Shown here in pieces: positions 8,485 to 17,500 of a stretch of 41,267 nucleotides of DNA. A program made the position numbers and the translations under genes. The stretch spans positions 1 through 41,267 of the forward strand of contig DATJSU010000059.1 of assembly GCA_035503915.1 (NCBI GenBank). The letters are read 5' to 3'. Below the pieces are notes generated by a model. The model worked only from the letters and a program-made list of their open reading frames with translations, was not told the origin of the DNA and made no database searches. The stretch comes from DATJMJ01 sp035503915. GTDB taxonomy: Bacteria; Actinomycetota; Acidimicrobiia; Acidimicrobiales; Palsa-688. Position 1 is the stretch's first letter, and each line of letters opens with the position of its first letter.

Positions 8485-8520
8485 GGCGGGCCGGTGGGCG
8501 GGCCGGTGGGCGGGCCGGTG
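8485..8520. repeat. 12-bp tandem repeat, three perfect copies
   Basis: GGCGGGCCGGTG is repeated three times without change, in the 274-bp spacer between the cation exchanger and the PLP enzyme. The rest of that spacer (8335-8608) shows no gene that I would defend. Confidence 0.9.
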
Positions 8521-8608
8521 ACACCCGAGCTTGAAGTCAAGGCCCCGTACTTCGTCCGGCGTGGGCGTAGCCTGGCGCACCGTTGTCGGCGTGCCGAGAG
8601 CACTGGCT

Positions 8609-9886
8609 ATGCTCCCTACCACGGCCAGCGAGGGGAAGGCGAGTGAGACGCGGCGCGAGCAGAGCAGGGTCGCAGCACCGTTTTCTCGCGATGCGGTCAT
8701 GGAGGCCGCCGCCAGCTCCTGTACCCGGTTCCTGGCCGGCCATGGGCCTCGGCGGGCACAGACGTTGCTGGCGACGATACCCACCGACACCGAAGCTGAC
8801 TACTACGGGACCGGCGGCGTCGTGGCCGACCTCGAGGCCGAGGTGGCGTCGTTGTTGGGCAAGCAGGCGGCGTTGTTCTTGCCGACCGGGACCATGGCGC
8901 AGCAGGCCACCTTGCGAGCCCACGCCGACCGCCGCGCGAGCCGCAACATAGCGTTCCATCCCGCGTGCCACCTGGAGACCAACGAGGAGCGCGGTTACCA
9001 GTACCTGCACGGCCTGTTCGGCGTTCCCGTGGGGCGACGGCATGAGCCGCTGTCCTCCGTGCACCTCAACGAGGTCCACCAACCGGTGGCCGCCCTGCTC
9101 GTTGAGCTCCCCCAGCGCGACCTGGGCGGCACCCTGCCGAGCTGGGACGAGCTTGTCGCCCAAGTCACATGGGCCCGTGACCGCGGCGCTGCGGCCCACC
9201 TGGACGGCGCCCGGTTGTGGGAAGCCACGCCCTTTTACGCCAGGTCGGCCAACAAGTCCCTGGCTGAGATCGCCACCCTGTTCGATACCGTTTACGTCTC
9301 TTTTTACAAGGGCCTGGGCGCCATTGCTGGGTGTTGCGTCGCTGGCGACCAGGACGTGATCGATGAGCTGTCTATTTGGCGCACCCGTCACGGGGGTCGC
9401 TGCTTCATGCTGTGGCCATACGCCGCGTCCGCTCTCACTACGCTGCACACCCGGCTCCCGCTGATGCCCAAGTACTACAGGCACGCCGTCGCCATCGGGC
9501 GCGCCCTCAAGGAGGTGCCCGGTGTCGAGCTGATGCCCGCCCGGGTGCAAAGCCCGATGATGCACCTGCGGTTTTCGGTAAGCCTCAACACCTTGAGGTC
9601 ACGGGCTATCGCCATCGCCAAGTCTGAAAAAGTCTGGACCTTCGCGCGCCCCTTCGCCTCCGAGGGGCCGAACCTCCAGCGGGTGGAGCTCCAAGTGGGC
9701 GATGCCACGCTGGAGTTCCCACCCGACGAGGTGCGCGACCTCATTGCCCGCCTGGCGGAGCCGTCGGTAGCCAAGGCGGCCCGGACCTCCAGAGCGCCCA
9801 CGTCCGCCACACCTGCCAGGACTGCCAAGTCCGCCAAGGTGACCCAGAGAAGCAAAAGCCGCTCAGCAGCCGAAACCCCTGGCTAA
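8609..9886 (+). CDS. Threonine aldolase-like PLP-dependent beta-eliminating lyase
   Basis: A fold-type I PLP enzyme of about 425 residues. Family features are DYYGTGGVVADLEAEVASLLGK, FLPTGTMAQQATLRAHAD, the pyridine-nitrogen Asp in AHLDGARLW (about 199) and the PLP-binding Lys in YVSFYKGLG (about 234). Low-specificity L-threonine aldolases split threonine or allo-threonine to glycine and acetaldehyde; this member is longer than the classic form, so its substrate is open. The last 40 residues are a Ser/Thr/Lys/Ala-rich tail. The start is uncertain: ATG at 8609, or ATG at 8699 just before the conserved domain. Its stop codon lies inside a 14-bp direct repeat. Confidence 0.82.
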   Translation: MLPTTASEGKASETRREQSRVAAPFSRDAVMEAAASSCTRFLAGHGPRRAQTLLATIPTDTEADYYGTGGVVADLEAEVASLLGKQAALFLPTGTMAQQATLRAHADRRASRNIAFHPACHLETNEERGYQYLHGLFGVPVGRRHEPLSSVHLNEVHQPVAALLVELPQRDLGGTLPSWDELVAQVTWARDRGAAAHLDGARLWEATPFYARSANKSLAEIATLFDTVYVSFYKGLGAIAGCCVAGDQDVIDELSIWRTRHGGRCFMLWPYAASALTTLHTRLPLMPKYYRHAVAIGRALKEVPGVELMPARVQSPMMHLRFSVSLNTLRSRAIAIAKSEKVWTFARPFASEGPNLQRVELQVGDATLEFPPDEVRDLIARLAEPSVAKAARTSRAPTSATPARTAKSAKVTQRSKSRSAAETPG

Positions 9887-9914
9887 ATGACCCTTCTCCC
9901 GGCTAAACGACCCT
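9881..9914. repeat. 14-bp direct repeat carrying the stop codon of the PLP enzyme gene
   Basis: GGCTAAATGACCCT (9881-9894) includes the TAA stop at 9884-9886 and is repeated as GGCTAAACGACCCT at 9901-9914 with one change. The gene end has been duplicated 20 bp downstream. Confidence 0.8.
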
Positions 9915-10254
9915 GCCGCGGGCACCACCGCAATGTTTAGTTGGGGAAAATTAGCCGGCGATTCGCCATCCCCTTTGACTGGGGCCCGGCTTGAAGTACT
10001 CTCCTCGGCACTTGAAGGGCCACCACCTCCTTCCGATCAGCTGTGAATGGTCCCGACCCCTGGTTGGCTTCGATGTGGGTGACGAGAAGCCTGGGCCGCT
10101 AACCGTCGAGGTCGCCTGGGAGCTACCCCAAGGGCCTTCGCGCTCGACCGTCACACGAAGGTCCCAAGGAAATGGCTGCCGCGCGGCGAACGCGCCACCG
10201 GCGTCCTCAAGATCCGGTCCGCCCGGCCGCTGTCGGGCAGCGCATTGGCGAAAG
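9887..10254. other. Convergent intergenic region with inverted repeats, no gene recognised
   Basis: This 368-bp spacer lies between two convergent genes. Short open frames on both strands resemble no family I know. CCGGCTAA at 9899-9906 pairs with TTAGCCGG at 9951-9958, and CTAAAC at 9903-9908 pairs with GTTTAG at 9935-9940. The two pairings share bases and cannot form together. A two-way terminator is possible, although there is no clear T run. Confidence 0.45.
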
Positions 10255-11235
10255 CTAAAGGCGCACAGCCAGGTCTTGTCGGTCGCGCCACCCTCTTGCC
10301 ATTGCGGCAGTGTCGAAGGCGGCGGCGAAATCGCCTGAAGCTCTGAGCGCTATCGCCCCTCCCGTCCCACCGTATTGAGCAACCGCCTCCAACGAGGCGA
10401 CCACGGCCTCGTCAAGCCCTCTCCCCTGCCGCAGCACCCAGTCAACGCGGTGGGCGAACCCCGCCAAGATGAACGCTTCGCCCGTACCCGTGGCCGACAC
10501 CGCTGCGATCGAGTCGTCGGCCCAAGTCCCCGCTCCGATTATCGGGCTGTCGCCGACGCGCCCGGGCCGCTGCCCTCGGCGCCCTCCCGTAGAAGTGGCG
10601 GCGGCGACGTGGCCATCGGCGCCCACTGCCACCGCACCGACGGTCCCCTCTTCAGACAGAGCTGGCGGGCCTTCGCCCGCGCTGAGCGATATCTGCTCGA
10701 GGCCGGCCGCCCGCGAGAGCTCATCGGCTCCAGGCCCAGCAAGCAGCAACGGGTGAAAGCTGCTCGCCGTCGCCAACCCGGGACCGCCCCTAAGGGGCCC
10801 CTCGACATCGGCTGCGGGCCGAGGCGCGTCGTCGAGGTGCGCTCGGCGGGGGCCCGCAACGAGGAGCGCGGCTCTTACTGGGTTGGCCGGCCAAGTAGTC
10901 GCGCAGACGGCCCCTGCTCGACAGCCCTCACCGTCCATCACCGCGGCGTCCATCTCCACGGTGCCAGCAGTCGTGGGCACCGATCCTCGGCCAGCGTTGA
11001 ACATGCCGCTTGCTTCCATGGAAGCGACAGCCTCGACGACTGCCAGCAGCGCGCTGCCTCCGGCCCCGAGCACCACCCAACCGGCATCCAAAGACGCTTC
11101 GAGAGCTTTCCCCATCATCTCGTAGGCACCTTGGCCAAGACGTCGGAGCCGCTCATAGTTGCCCGCTCCGCCGTGGACAACGAGCGCTGGTGGCTCGAGG
11201 TGGCCAACGTCGAGCTTGGCCGAACAGCTACCCAC
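10255..11235 (-). CDS. Isoaspartyl peptidase/L-asparaginase (Ntn-hydrolase, plant type)
   Basis: A 326-residue precursor of an N-terminal-nucleophile hydrolase that removes isoaspartyl residues from peptides and hydrolyses asparagine. The start LVVHGGAG, the middle segment SGMFNAGRGSVPTTAGTVEMDAAVMDG and the cleavage site SEEGTVGAVAVGADGHVAAATSTGG are diagnostic. Autocleavage should occur before Thr198 of GTVGAVA. The beta subunit continues with RVGDSPIIGAGTWAD (ligand loop) and SATGTGEAFI. The start is a GTG at 11235 with a weak ribosome-binding site. It follows cobQ by 45 bp on the same strand and may be co-transcribed, though I know of no pathway link. Confidence 0.93.
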   Translation of the reverse strand: MGSCSAKLDVGHLEPPALVVHGGAGNYERLRRLGQGAYEMMGKALEASLDAGWVVLGAGGSALLAVVEAVASMEASGMFNAGRGSVPTTAGTVEMDAAVMDGEGCRAGAVCATTWPANPVRAALLVAGPRRAHLDDAPRPAADVEGPLRGGPGLATASSFHPLLLAGPGADELSRAAGLEQISLSAGEGPPALSEEGTVGAVAVGADGHVAAATSTGGRRGQRPGRVGDSPIIGAGTWADDSIAAVSATGTGEAFILAGFAHRVDWVLRQGRGLDEAVVASLEAVAQYGGTGGAIALRASGDFAAAFDTAAMARGWRDRQDLAVRL

Positions 11236-11280
11236 CGCGACGGGCCCGGCGGTCGAGCTGAACGCAACTCCGTGGATGCT

Positions 11281-12783
11281 TCATAGCTGCCCGCTATTTC
11301 GTGCGGCCTCGGCGGCAAAGCCCAAAATGGCGCCAAGGTCGAGGTTTTCTTCGACAGCATCAGCGAGCCGGTCGATCATCTCGTCCCTGGCGTCTACAAA
11401 AGCGAGCCCAGAGGGGCTAAACGGCTTGCCAGCGCGCGAGGCGACCTCACCTAGAAATGACGACCGAAGTTCGTCGTTCTCCAAGATGCCGTGAAGGCTC
11501 GTACCCCAGACCCCCGCACCGCTCCCGGCGACACCTTCTCGCTCGGGACCTTGGCCGTCGTCGAGCCAAAACCAGGTACTGGCTCCGCCGCGCACTTCCG
11601 GGCGGCCGTGGTGGATCTCAAAACCGCTCACCTTTTCGCCTGTGGCGGACTTGCCTTCGCGCCACCGAGTGGTCTTTTCGGGAGAAAAGGACGTGGTGAC
11701 CTCCAAGTAGCCAAGGCCGCCGGCATGCCCGGCTCCCGACTCGACTTCGTCAAAGATGTCGGTCCCCAACATCTGGTAACCCGCGCAAACCCCGAGCAGT
11801 GCCGAGCCGCCACGATGGGCGGACCTCACGGCCGCCTCGAGCCCGCTCGTTTGCAGCCAGTGGAGGTCGGCGACAGTCGCCTTGGACCCGGGCAAGACGA
11901 TGAGGTCGGGCGCCCCCAGCGCCAAAGGGTGGCCGACGTAACGGACCGAGACGTCGTCCTCGAGCGCCAGTGGGTCGAAATCGGTGAAGTTCGAAATGTG
12001 AGGGAGCCTCACGACAGCCACGTCCAGGGCCCTGGCGCCTTGGTTCAGGCCCGCTCCGAGCGCGAGGGAGTCCTCCTCGTCGAAGGCGAGCTCGCCCAGG
12101 TGAGGGACCACGCCCAAGCAAGGCAGCCCAAGGCGCTCCTCGAGCTCAGCGACACCAGGTGCCAGTAGCTCGGGGTAGCCCCGCAACTTATTGATCACAA
12201 AACCCCGCAATTGCCCTCTCAGGTCACTGGGCAAGAGCGTGACTGTGCCGAATATGGAAGCGAAAACCCCACCGCGCTCTATGTCGCCCACCAATATGGC
12301 CGGGACACCGGCCGCTTTCGCCAAGGGCAGGTTGGCAATGTCGGAGCCGAGAAGGTTGACCTCCGCGGCACCCCCGGAGCCTTCGATAACCACGACGTCG
12401 TAACGCTGGCGCAGCTCCCGTAGAGCCGGCAGTACCGTGGCTCGGAGGACCTCCTCGGGGCGCCAGCTAGCGCCGAAGTTCACGTCTCCGGCGGGCCGTC
12501 CCATCAGTACGAGCTGGCTCCGGCCCTCACCCATGGGTTTGAGGAGGACCGGTCCCATGCATACCTCGGCCTCGGCTCGGGCCGCAGCTGCCTGGAAGGC
12601 CTGAGAGCGAGCTATCTCGTGGCCGGCGCGGGTGACCGCCGAGTTGAGGGACATGTTCTGGGCTTTGAAAGGCGACACCCTGGTGCCCCGGCGGGCGAGC
12701 GCACGGCAAAGGCCGGCCACTAGGCGCGACTTGCCGACGTCGCTCGCCGTGCCGCAGACCATGAGAGCGCCTTGGTGCCCCAC
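11281..12783 (-). CDS. cobQ: Cobyric acid synthase
   Basis: A 500-residue enzyme that amidates four side chains of adenosylcobyrinic acid a,c-diamide using glutamine, late in cobalamin synthesis. The N-terminal synthetase domain has a P-loop variant GTASDVGKSRLVAGLCR (11-27), FKAQNMSLNSAV, and VIEGSGGAAEVNLLGSDIAN (132-151). The C-terminal glutamine amidotransferase domain has the nucleophile Cys333 in LLGVCAGYQMLG and His431 in GTSLHGIL. The start is a GTG at 12783 with GGAGGG about 15 nt upstream. No other cobalamin genes are in the window. I looked for a cobalamin riboswitch upstream and did not find one. It diverges from the GGDEF gene. Confidence 0.96.
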   Translation of the reverse strand: MGHQGALMVCGTASDVGKSRLVAGLCRALARRGTRVSPFKAQNMSLNSAVTRAGHEIARSQAFQAAAARAEAEVCMGPVLLKPMGEGRSQLVLMGRPAGDVNFGASWRPEEVLRATVLPALRELRQRYDVVVIEGSGGAAEVNLLGSDIANLPLAKAAGVPAILVGDIERGGVFASIFGTVTLLPSDLRGQLRGFVINKLRGYPELLAPGVAELEERLGLPCLGVVPHLGELAFDEEDSLALGAGLNQGARALDVAVVRLPHISNFTDFDPLALEDDVSVRYVGHPLALGAPDLIVLPGSKATVADLHWLQTSGLEAAVRSAHRGGSALLGVCAGYQMLGTDIFDEVESGAGHAGGLGYLEVTTSFSPEKTTRWREGKSATGEKVSGFEIHHGRPEVRGGASTWFWLDDGQGPEREGVAGSGAGVWGTSLHGILENDELRSSFLGEVASRAGKPFSPSGLAFVDARDEMIDRLADAVEENLDLGAILGFAAEAARNSGQL

Positions 12784-12856
12784 GGCTCGAGTCTCGCCCT
12801 CCGGCGGCGGCTCGCGCCAGGGACCAGTACTTGACCTAGGTGTTGATGAGGGAGCC

Positions 12857-12874
12857 CTAAGGTAATCCGATTAG
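12857..12874. promoter_or_regulatory. Palindrome between cobQ and the GGDEF gene
   Basis: TAATCCGATTA (12863-12873) is a perfect palindrome around a central C, flanked by CTAA and G. It is AT-rich compared with its surroundings and lies in the 179-bp divergent spacer, so it could be an operator or part of a promoter. No regulator can be named. Confidence 0.3.
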
Positions 12875-12962
12875 AGGACCTACGCCCGCAGGGAGGGGAC
12901 CTTGGGCTCTAAGCGGTCGAGACGCCACCTGGTGTGATTGTATCTCGGAGGCTTGATTGTCC

Positions 12963-14450
12963 ATGGTTGCAGACATCCCCGCGCCCGACTTCCCAAGAGG
13001 GCTCTCCGTCGTCGCGCCCGGTTACGGGGCGCCGGGCGACCGCTTGATGCCGATGAACCAGATCGAAGCAGTCCTCGAGATGCTGCCCGACGCTACGGTC
13101 GTGGTCGCCGAAGATGGACGGGTCGTGGCGGCGAACGCGCAGGCTGGCCGGTTGTTTTCTTACCCACGCCAAGAGATCGTTGGCCACTCGATCGAAATGC
13201 TCGTGCCGAGCGGGTCGCGCACCTCTCACGCACGGCTCCGTAATCGCTATTGGAGCTGGCCCGATGCGCGGCCGAGCGGAGTTAGCCGGGAGGTTACCGC
13301 CCTGCGGGCGAACGGTGAAACCTTTCCAGTAGAAATCAGCCTCGGCGTGCTGTCGTCTGCGGACGGCAGGTTCGTCGTGGCTTGCGTGCGAGACCTGAGC
13401 AATGCCCGACGCGCGTGGGCCGAGCTGGACGGCGCCCATTCCCAGATGTCGGGGCAGCTGCTGGAACTCGAGAAGCACAACCGCGGGCTTCTCGGAGTCG
13501 ACAGCGTCACCCACATGTTGCAGTCCGTAGTGGCCGAGCCCGAGATTTACCAGATCATCGACGAGAACGGCGGCCGGCTCTTCCCGGAGCTGTCTGGGAG
13601 GCTGATGCTGCGCGATGCCTCGGAGACGCACCTCGCGCAAGTGGCATCGTGGGGTGAGAGGAGCGACGATGGCAAGCTCCTGGACGCGAACGACTGTTGG
13701 GCTGTTCGCCTCGGGAGGGTGTGCGGGAAGCGGTACCCCGGCTCTGCGCCTCGTTGCCCGCATGCCGAAGGCCTCGGTGACTACTTGTGTACCCCGCTCG
13801 TCGCCCTCGACCGTTCCCTCGGCGCCCTCCACCTAACGCCGCGCCTGGAGGGCTCAGCCATCGGGCAAGTGGACGAGGTGCTGGCGTCTAGTTTGGTGGA
13901 CCACGTCGCGCTCTCGCTTTCCAATTTCCGCTTGCTGAAGCTGCTCGAGTCCCAAGCAGTAAGGGATCCCTTGAGTGGCCTTTTCAACCGCCGGTACATG
14001 GAAGAAGCTGTCTACCGCGAGCTGCGGTACTCGGCCAGGCACGGCCGGCCATTCAGCTTCGTGCTGTTCGACATCGACCGTTTCAAGGAGTTCAACGACA
14101 GCCACGGCCATGACGCCGCCGATGCCATAGTGCGAGAATTGGCACGTTTTTTGGAGCGCAACATAAGAGCAGAAGACATCGCTTGCCGGTACGGCGGGGA
14201 CGAGCTCGTGCTCATCCTTCCCGACACGCCCCGGCAGGGTGCAGTCGCCAAGGCAGAACTGCTCCAGGCGGGGATCCCGGAGTTGCACGTCACCCACCTA
14301 GGCCAGCCCTTGCCTTCGGTGACCGTGAAAGCGGGCATCTCGGCTTACCCGCACGACGGTAATGATTTCGTGTCGTTGTTCCGAGCGGCTGACGCTGCTT
14401 TGCTGCGGGCGAAGGCGCCCCAGACGACCGGCCCGCCGGTGCTGGGCTGA
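12963..14450 (+). CDS. PAS-GAF-GGDEF diguanylate cyclase
   Basis: A 495-residue soluble signalling protein that should make cyclic di-GMP from two GTP. A PAS domain covers about 30-148 (LPDATVVVAEDGRVVAANAQA, ending VVACVRDLSNARRA). A GAF-like domain covers about 170-330 and contains NDCWAVRLGR and RCPHAEG, a Cys-rich pattern common in bacterial GAF sensors. A GGDEF domain covers about 333-490: DPLSGLFNRRY, FDIDRFKEFNDSHGH and the active site RYGGDEL. The RAED sequence before it matches the inhibitory I-site. The start is ATG 12963 or TTG 12957; GGAGG ends at 12951. There are no membrane segments. It lies 138 bp upstream of dnaE2, but a LexA box separates the two. Confidence 0.92.
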   Translation: MVADIPAPDFPRGLSVVAPGYGAPGDRLMPMNQIEAVLEMLPDATVVVAEDGRVVAANAQAGRLFSYPRQEIVGHSIEMLVPSGSRTSHARLRNRYWSWPDARPSGVSREVTALRANGETFPVEISLGVLSSADGRFVVACVRDLSNARRAWAELDGAHSQMSGQLLELEKHNRGLLGVDSVTHMLQSVVAEPEIYQIIDENGGRLFPELSGRLMLRDASETHLAQVASWGERSDDGKLLDANDCWAVRLGRVCGKRYPGSAPRCPHAEGLGDYLCTPLVALDRSLGALHLTPRLEGSAIGQVDEVLASSLVDHVALSLSNFRLLKLLESQAVRDPLSGLFNRRYMEEAVYRELRYSARHGRPFSFVLFDIDRFKEFNDSHGHDAADAIVRELARFLERNIRAEDIACRYGGDELVLILPDTPRQGAVAKAELLQAGIPELHVTHLGQPLPSVTVKAGISAYPHDGNDFVSLFRAADAALLRAKAPQTTGPPVLG

Positions 14451-14464
14451 GGCAATAACGCATG

Positions 14465-14556
14465 GCGCTGACGAGCGCGCCTGCGGTTCGCGGCTGGTCG
14501 CGGTTCGCGGCGTTTGCCGCGCCTGCGGTTTGCAGTGCTTGCGGCTTGCGGCTTGC
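14465..14556. repeat. Degenerate GCGGTTCGCGG/GCGGCTTGC repeats before dnaE2
   Basis: Imperfect copies of 7-12 bp units (GCCTGCGGTT, GGTTCGCGG, GCTTGCGGCTTGCGGCTTGCC) fill the spacer between the GGDEF stop codon and the LexA box. No open frame with recognisable content is present. It looks like a decayed tandem array. Confidence 0.6.
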
Positions 14557-14563
14557 CGGATGG

Positions 14564-14575
14564 GAACGTATGTTC
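14564..14575 (+). promoter_or_regulatory. LexA (SOS) box upstream of dnaE2
   Basis: GAACGTATGTTC is an exact match to the GAAC-N4-GTTC half-site pair bound by LexA in Gram-positive bacteria and actinobacteria. It ends 13 nt before the GTG start of dnaE2, so bound repressor would cover the promoter or early transcript. DnaE2 is a known SOS gene in mycobacteria, which supports the call. Confidence 0.88.
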
Positions 14576-14588
14576 GTAAGATGACTGG

Positions 14589-17500
14589 GTGGGTGAAGGG
14601 GCCCCGTACGCAGAGCTGCATTGCCACTCCAATTTCAGCTTCCTCGACGGTGCCTCCCACCCAGACGAGCTGGTAGAAGAAGCGGCGCGGCTCGGGCTCG
14701 AAGCGCTCGCCCTCACCGACCACGACGGCATGTACGGGGTGGTCCGCTTCGCCGAGGCAGCCGGCGCAGCGGGCTTACCTACAGTCTTCGGGGCGGAGGT
14801 CACGCTCGGCCTGACCCGTTCCCAGATGGGCACGGCCGACCCTGAGGGAGCCCACTTGGTCGTACTTGCGCGGAGCCCGACCGGCTACGCCCGCTTGTGC
14901 AAGGCACTTTCCGCGGCGCACCTCCTCGGTAGGGAGAAGGGCCGCCCGATGCTCGACCTACCCCTCCTCGCTGCAATAGGAGCGGGTGCCGAAATAGACC
15001 TTTCCACCGTTTCGATGTCTGAGCCCCTGCAAGTTCAGCAGGCGGGGCCGGCAGGGCACACAGGAGCCGACCATTGGCTAGTCCTCACGGGTTGCCGCAA
15101 AGGCCCCGTGCCTGCTGCCCTTTTGGGCTCAGGGCCAGCGGCGGCGCGGGCAGAACTGATCAGGCTGCAACAAAGCTTTGGCAACAACAACGTGGCCGTC
15201 GAAATATGGGACCACGGGGAACCCCTCGCCTCGGCTCGCAACGACGCGCTCGTCGAGGTCGCATGCCGAGCAGGTGCAGACGTCTTAGCGACCAACAACG
15301 TCCACTACCACCGCCCGGCACGAGGGCAGCTGGCCACCGCGATGGCCGCAGTGCGGGGGCGGCGGAGCCTGGACGACATCGATGGCTGGCTACCGGGGGC
15401 TGCGGCGGCTCACTTGCGCGGTGGTGCCGAGCAAGAACGCCGCTTTGCCCGCTACCCGGGCGTCGTGGCACGGGCGGCAGAGCTTGGTCAGGCCTGTGCT
15501 TTTGACCTGAGGTTGGTCGCACCACAACTGCCACCTTTCCCAACCCCGCCGGGACATACCGAGATGACATGGCTGCGCTACTTGACAGAGGAGGGCGCCC
15601 GGCACCGCTATGGGCCCCGGGAGGCGCCCAACAACCCAAAGGCCTACTCGCAGATCGACTACGAGCTAGACATGATCGACCAGCTCGGGTTCCCAGGTTA
15701 TTTTTTGATCGTCTGGGACATCGTCCGTTTTTGCAACCAAGCGGGGATCTTTTGCCAAGGCCGGGGCTCAGCCGCCAACTCGGCTGTCTGTTATGCGCTC
15801 GGGATAACCAAAGCGGACGCTGTCGGGCTCGGCCTTTTGTTCGAGCGGTTCCTTTCGCCCGAACGAGACGGGCCGCCCGACATCGACGTCGATATCGAAA
15901 GTGAACGCAGGGAGGAAGCGATCCAGTACGTGTACGGCCGTTACGGGCGCGCTCGTGCCGCACAGGTGGCAAATGTCATCACCTACCGGCCTCGTTCGGC
16001 CGTCCGTGACATGGGCAAAGCCCTCGGAGCTTCGCAGGGGCAAGTGGACGCGTGGTCCAAGTGCATCGACCCGTGGCAGCTCCAATTGGGCGCAGAGGGC
16101 GCGGCAACGCCAGGCGGGGCCGGGGCGGACGGCGGGGCCAGGGCCGGGGCGGACGGCGGGGCCAGGGCGGGGGCCGGGGCGGGGGCGGGGGCGGGGGCGG
16201 GGGCCACCATACCTGCCCCGGTGCTCCAACTTGCTTCTCAGGTGCTCGAATTTCCCCGTCACCTTGGGATCCATTCAGGTGGCATGGTCATTTGCGACCG
16301 CCCAGTCTCAGAAGTTTGCCCCGTCGAGTGGGCAAGGATGGCCGACCGCAGTGTGCTGCAGTGGGACAAGGAAGACTGTGCGAAGGCGGGGCTCGTCAAG
16401 TTTGACATGTTGGGCCTCGGCATGCTCTCGGCCCTCCACACCACAGTCGACCACATAAAGGCCTTTTACGGCACGGACATCGACTTGGCGGCGCTGCCGC
16501 AGGACCCGGACGTGTACATAATGCTGAGCAAGGCCGATTCAGTGGGGGTTTTCCAAGTCGAAAGCAGGGCCCAGATGGCTACCCTCCCCCGCCTCCGGCC
16601 GCGTACCTTTTACGACCTCGTCATCGAGGTCGCTCTCATCCGGCCAGGGCCCATCCAGGGCAAGTCGGTCCACCCGTACTTGCGCAGGCGGAGCGGCTCC
16701 GAAAAGATCACCTACCTCCACCCCTTATTGGAGCCCTCCCTGAAAAAGACCCTCGGCGTGCCGCTTTTTCAGGAACAGCTCATGCAAATGGCAATCGACG
16801 TGGCTGGTTTCAGCGGTGCCGAAGCCGACCAGCTGCGCCAAGCGATGGGGTCCAAGCGAAGTGCACAGCGCATGGAACGTCTGAGGGCGCGCTTTTACCA
16901 AGGCATGGCAGCGCGGGGGGCAACGGGAGCGGTAGCCGACAGGATATGGTCGCAAATGGCAGCTTTTGCCAACTTCGGTTTCCCTGAGAGCCACTCGGTC
17001 AGCTTCGCTTACCTCGTCTATTCGTCGGCGTGGCTGAAGCTCCACTACCCGGCCGCATTTTTGGCTGGCCTGCTCGACAGCCAGCCGATGGGTTTTTGGT
17101 CGCCCCAGAGCCTCGTGCTCGACGCCCGCCGCCACGGGGTCGAAGTGCGCCGTCCCGACGTCAATACCAGCGAAGCAGTGTCATTGCTCGAGCCCGGCGG
17201 GCCTAGTGAAGACGGCGCCCAGTGCCCGGCGGTACGGCTCGGCATCAGTTATGTGCGCACTATTGGCGACGAGCTCGCCAAGCGGGTCGCAGCCGGGCGG
17301 CCCTATACGAACATGGAAGACCTCGTGCGCCGCTGCGACCTGAGCGTCCCGGAGACCGAGGCGCTGGCGACGGCTGGCGCTTTCGAATGCTTCGGGCTCA
17401 ACAGGCGGGAGGCGCTGTGGGCAGCTGGTGCGGTCGCACGCGCCGACGGAGGGCAAACCAGGCCTCTCCCCGGTGTGGTCATCGGGGCAGGACCTCCTCC

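Noticed and set aside
8537..9565. 342-codon minus-strand frame opposite the PLP enzyme
   Set aside because: The opposite strand carries a complete PLP-enzyme signature; this frame has none.
12784..12962. Cobalamin riboswitch before cobQ, or c-di-GMP riboswitch before the GGDEF gene
   Set aside because: I could not find the conserved cobalamin box or the GEMM core on either strand of the spacer.
12909..13832. 307-codon minus-strand frame opposite the PAS-GAF-GGDEF gene
   Set aside because: No domain is recognisable, while the plus strand has PAS, GAF and GGDEF motifs through the same bases.
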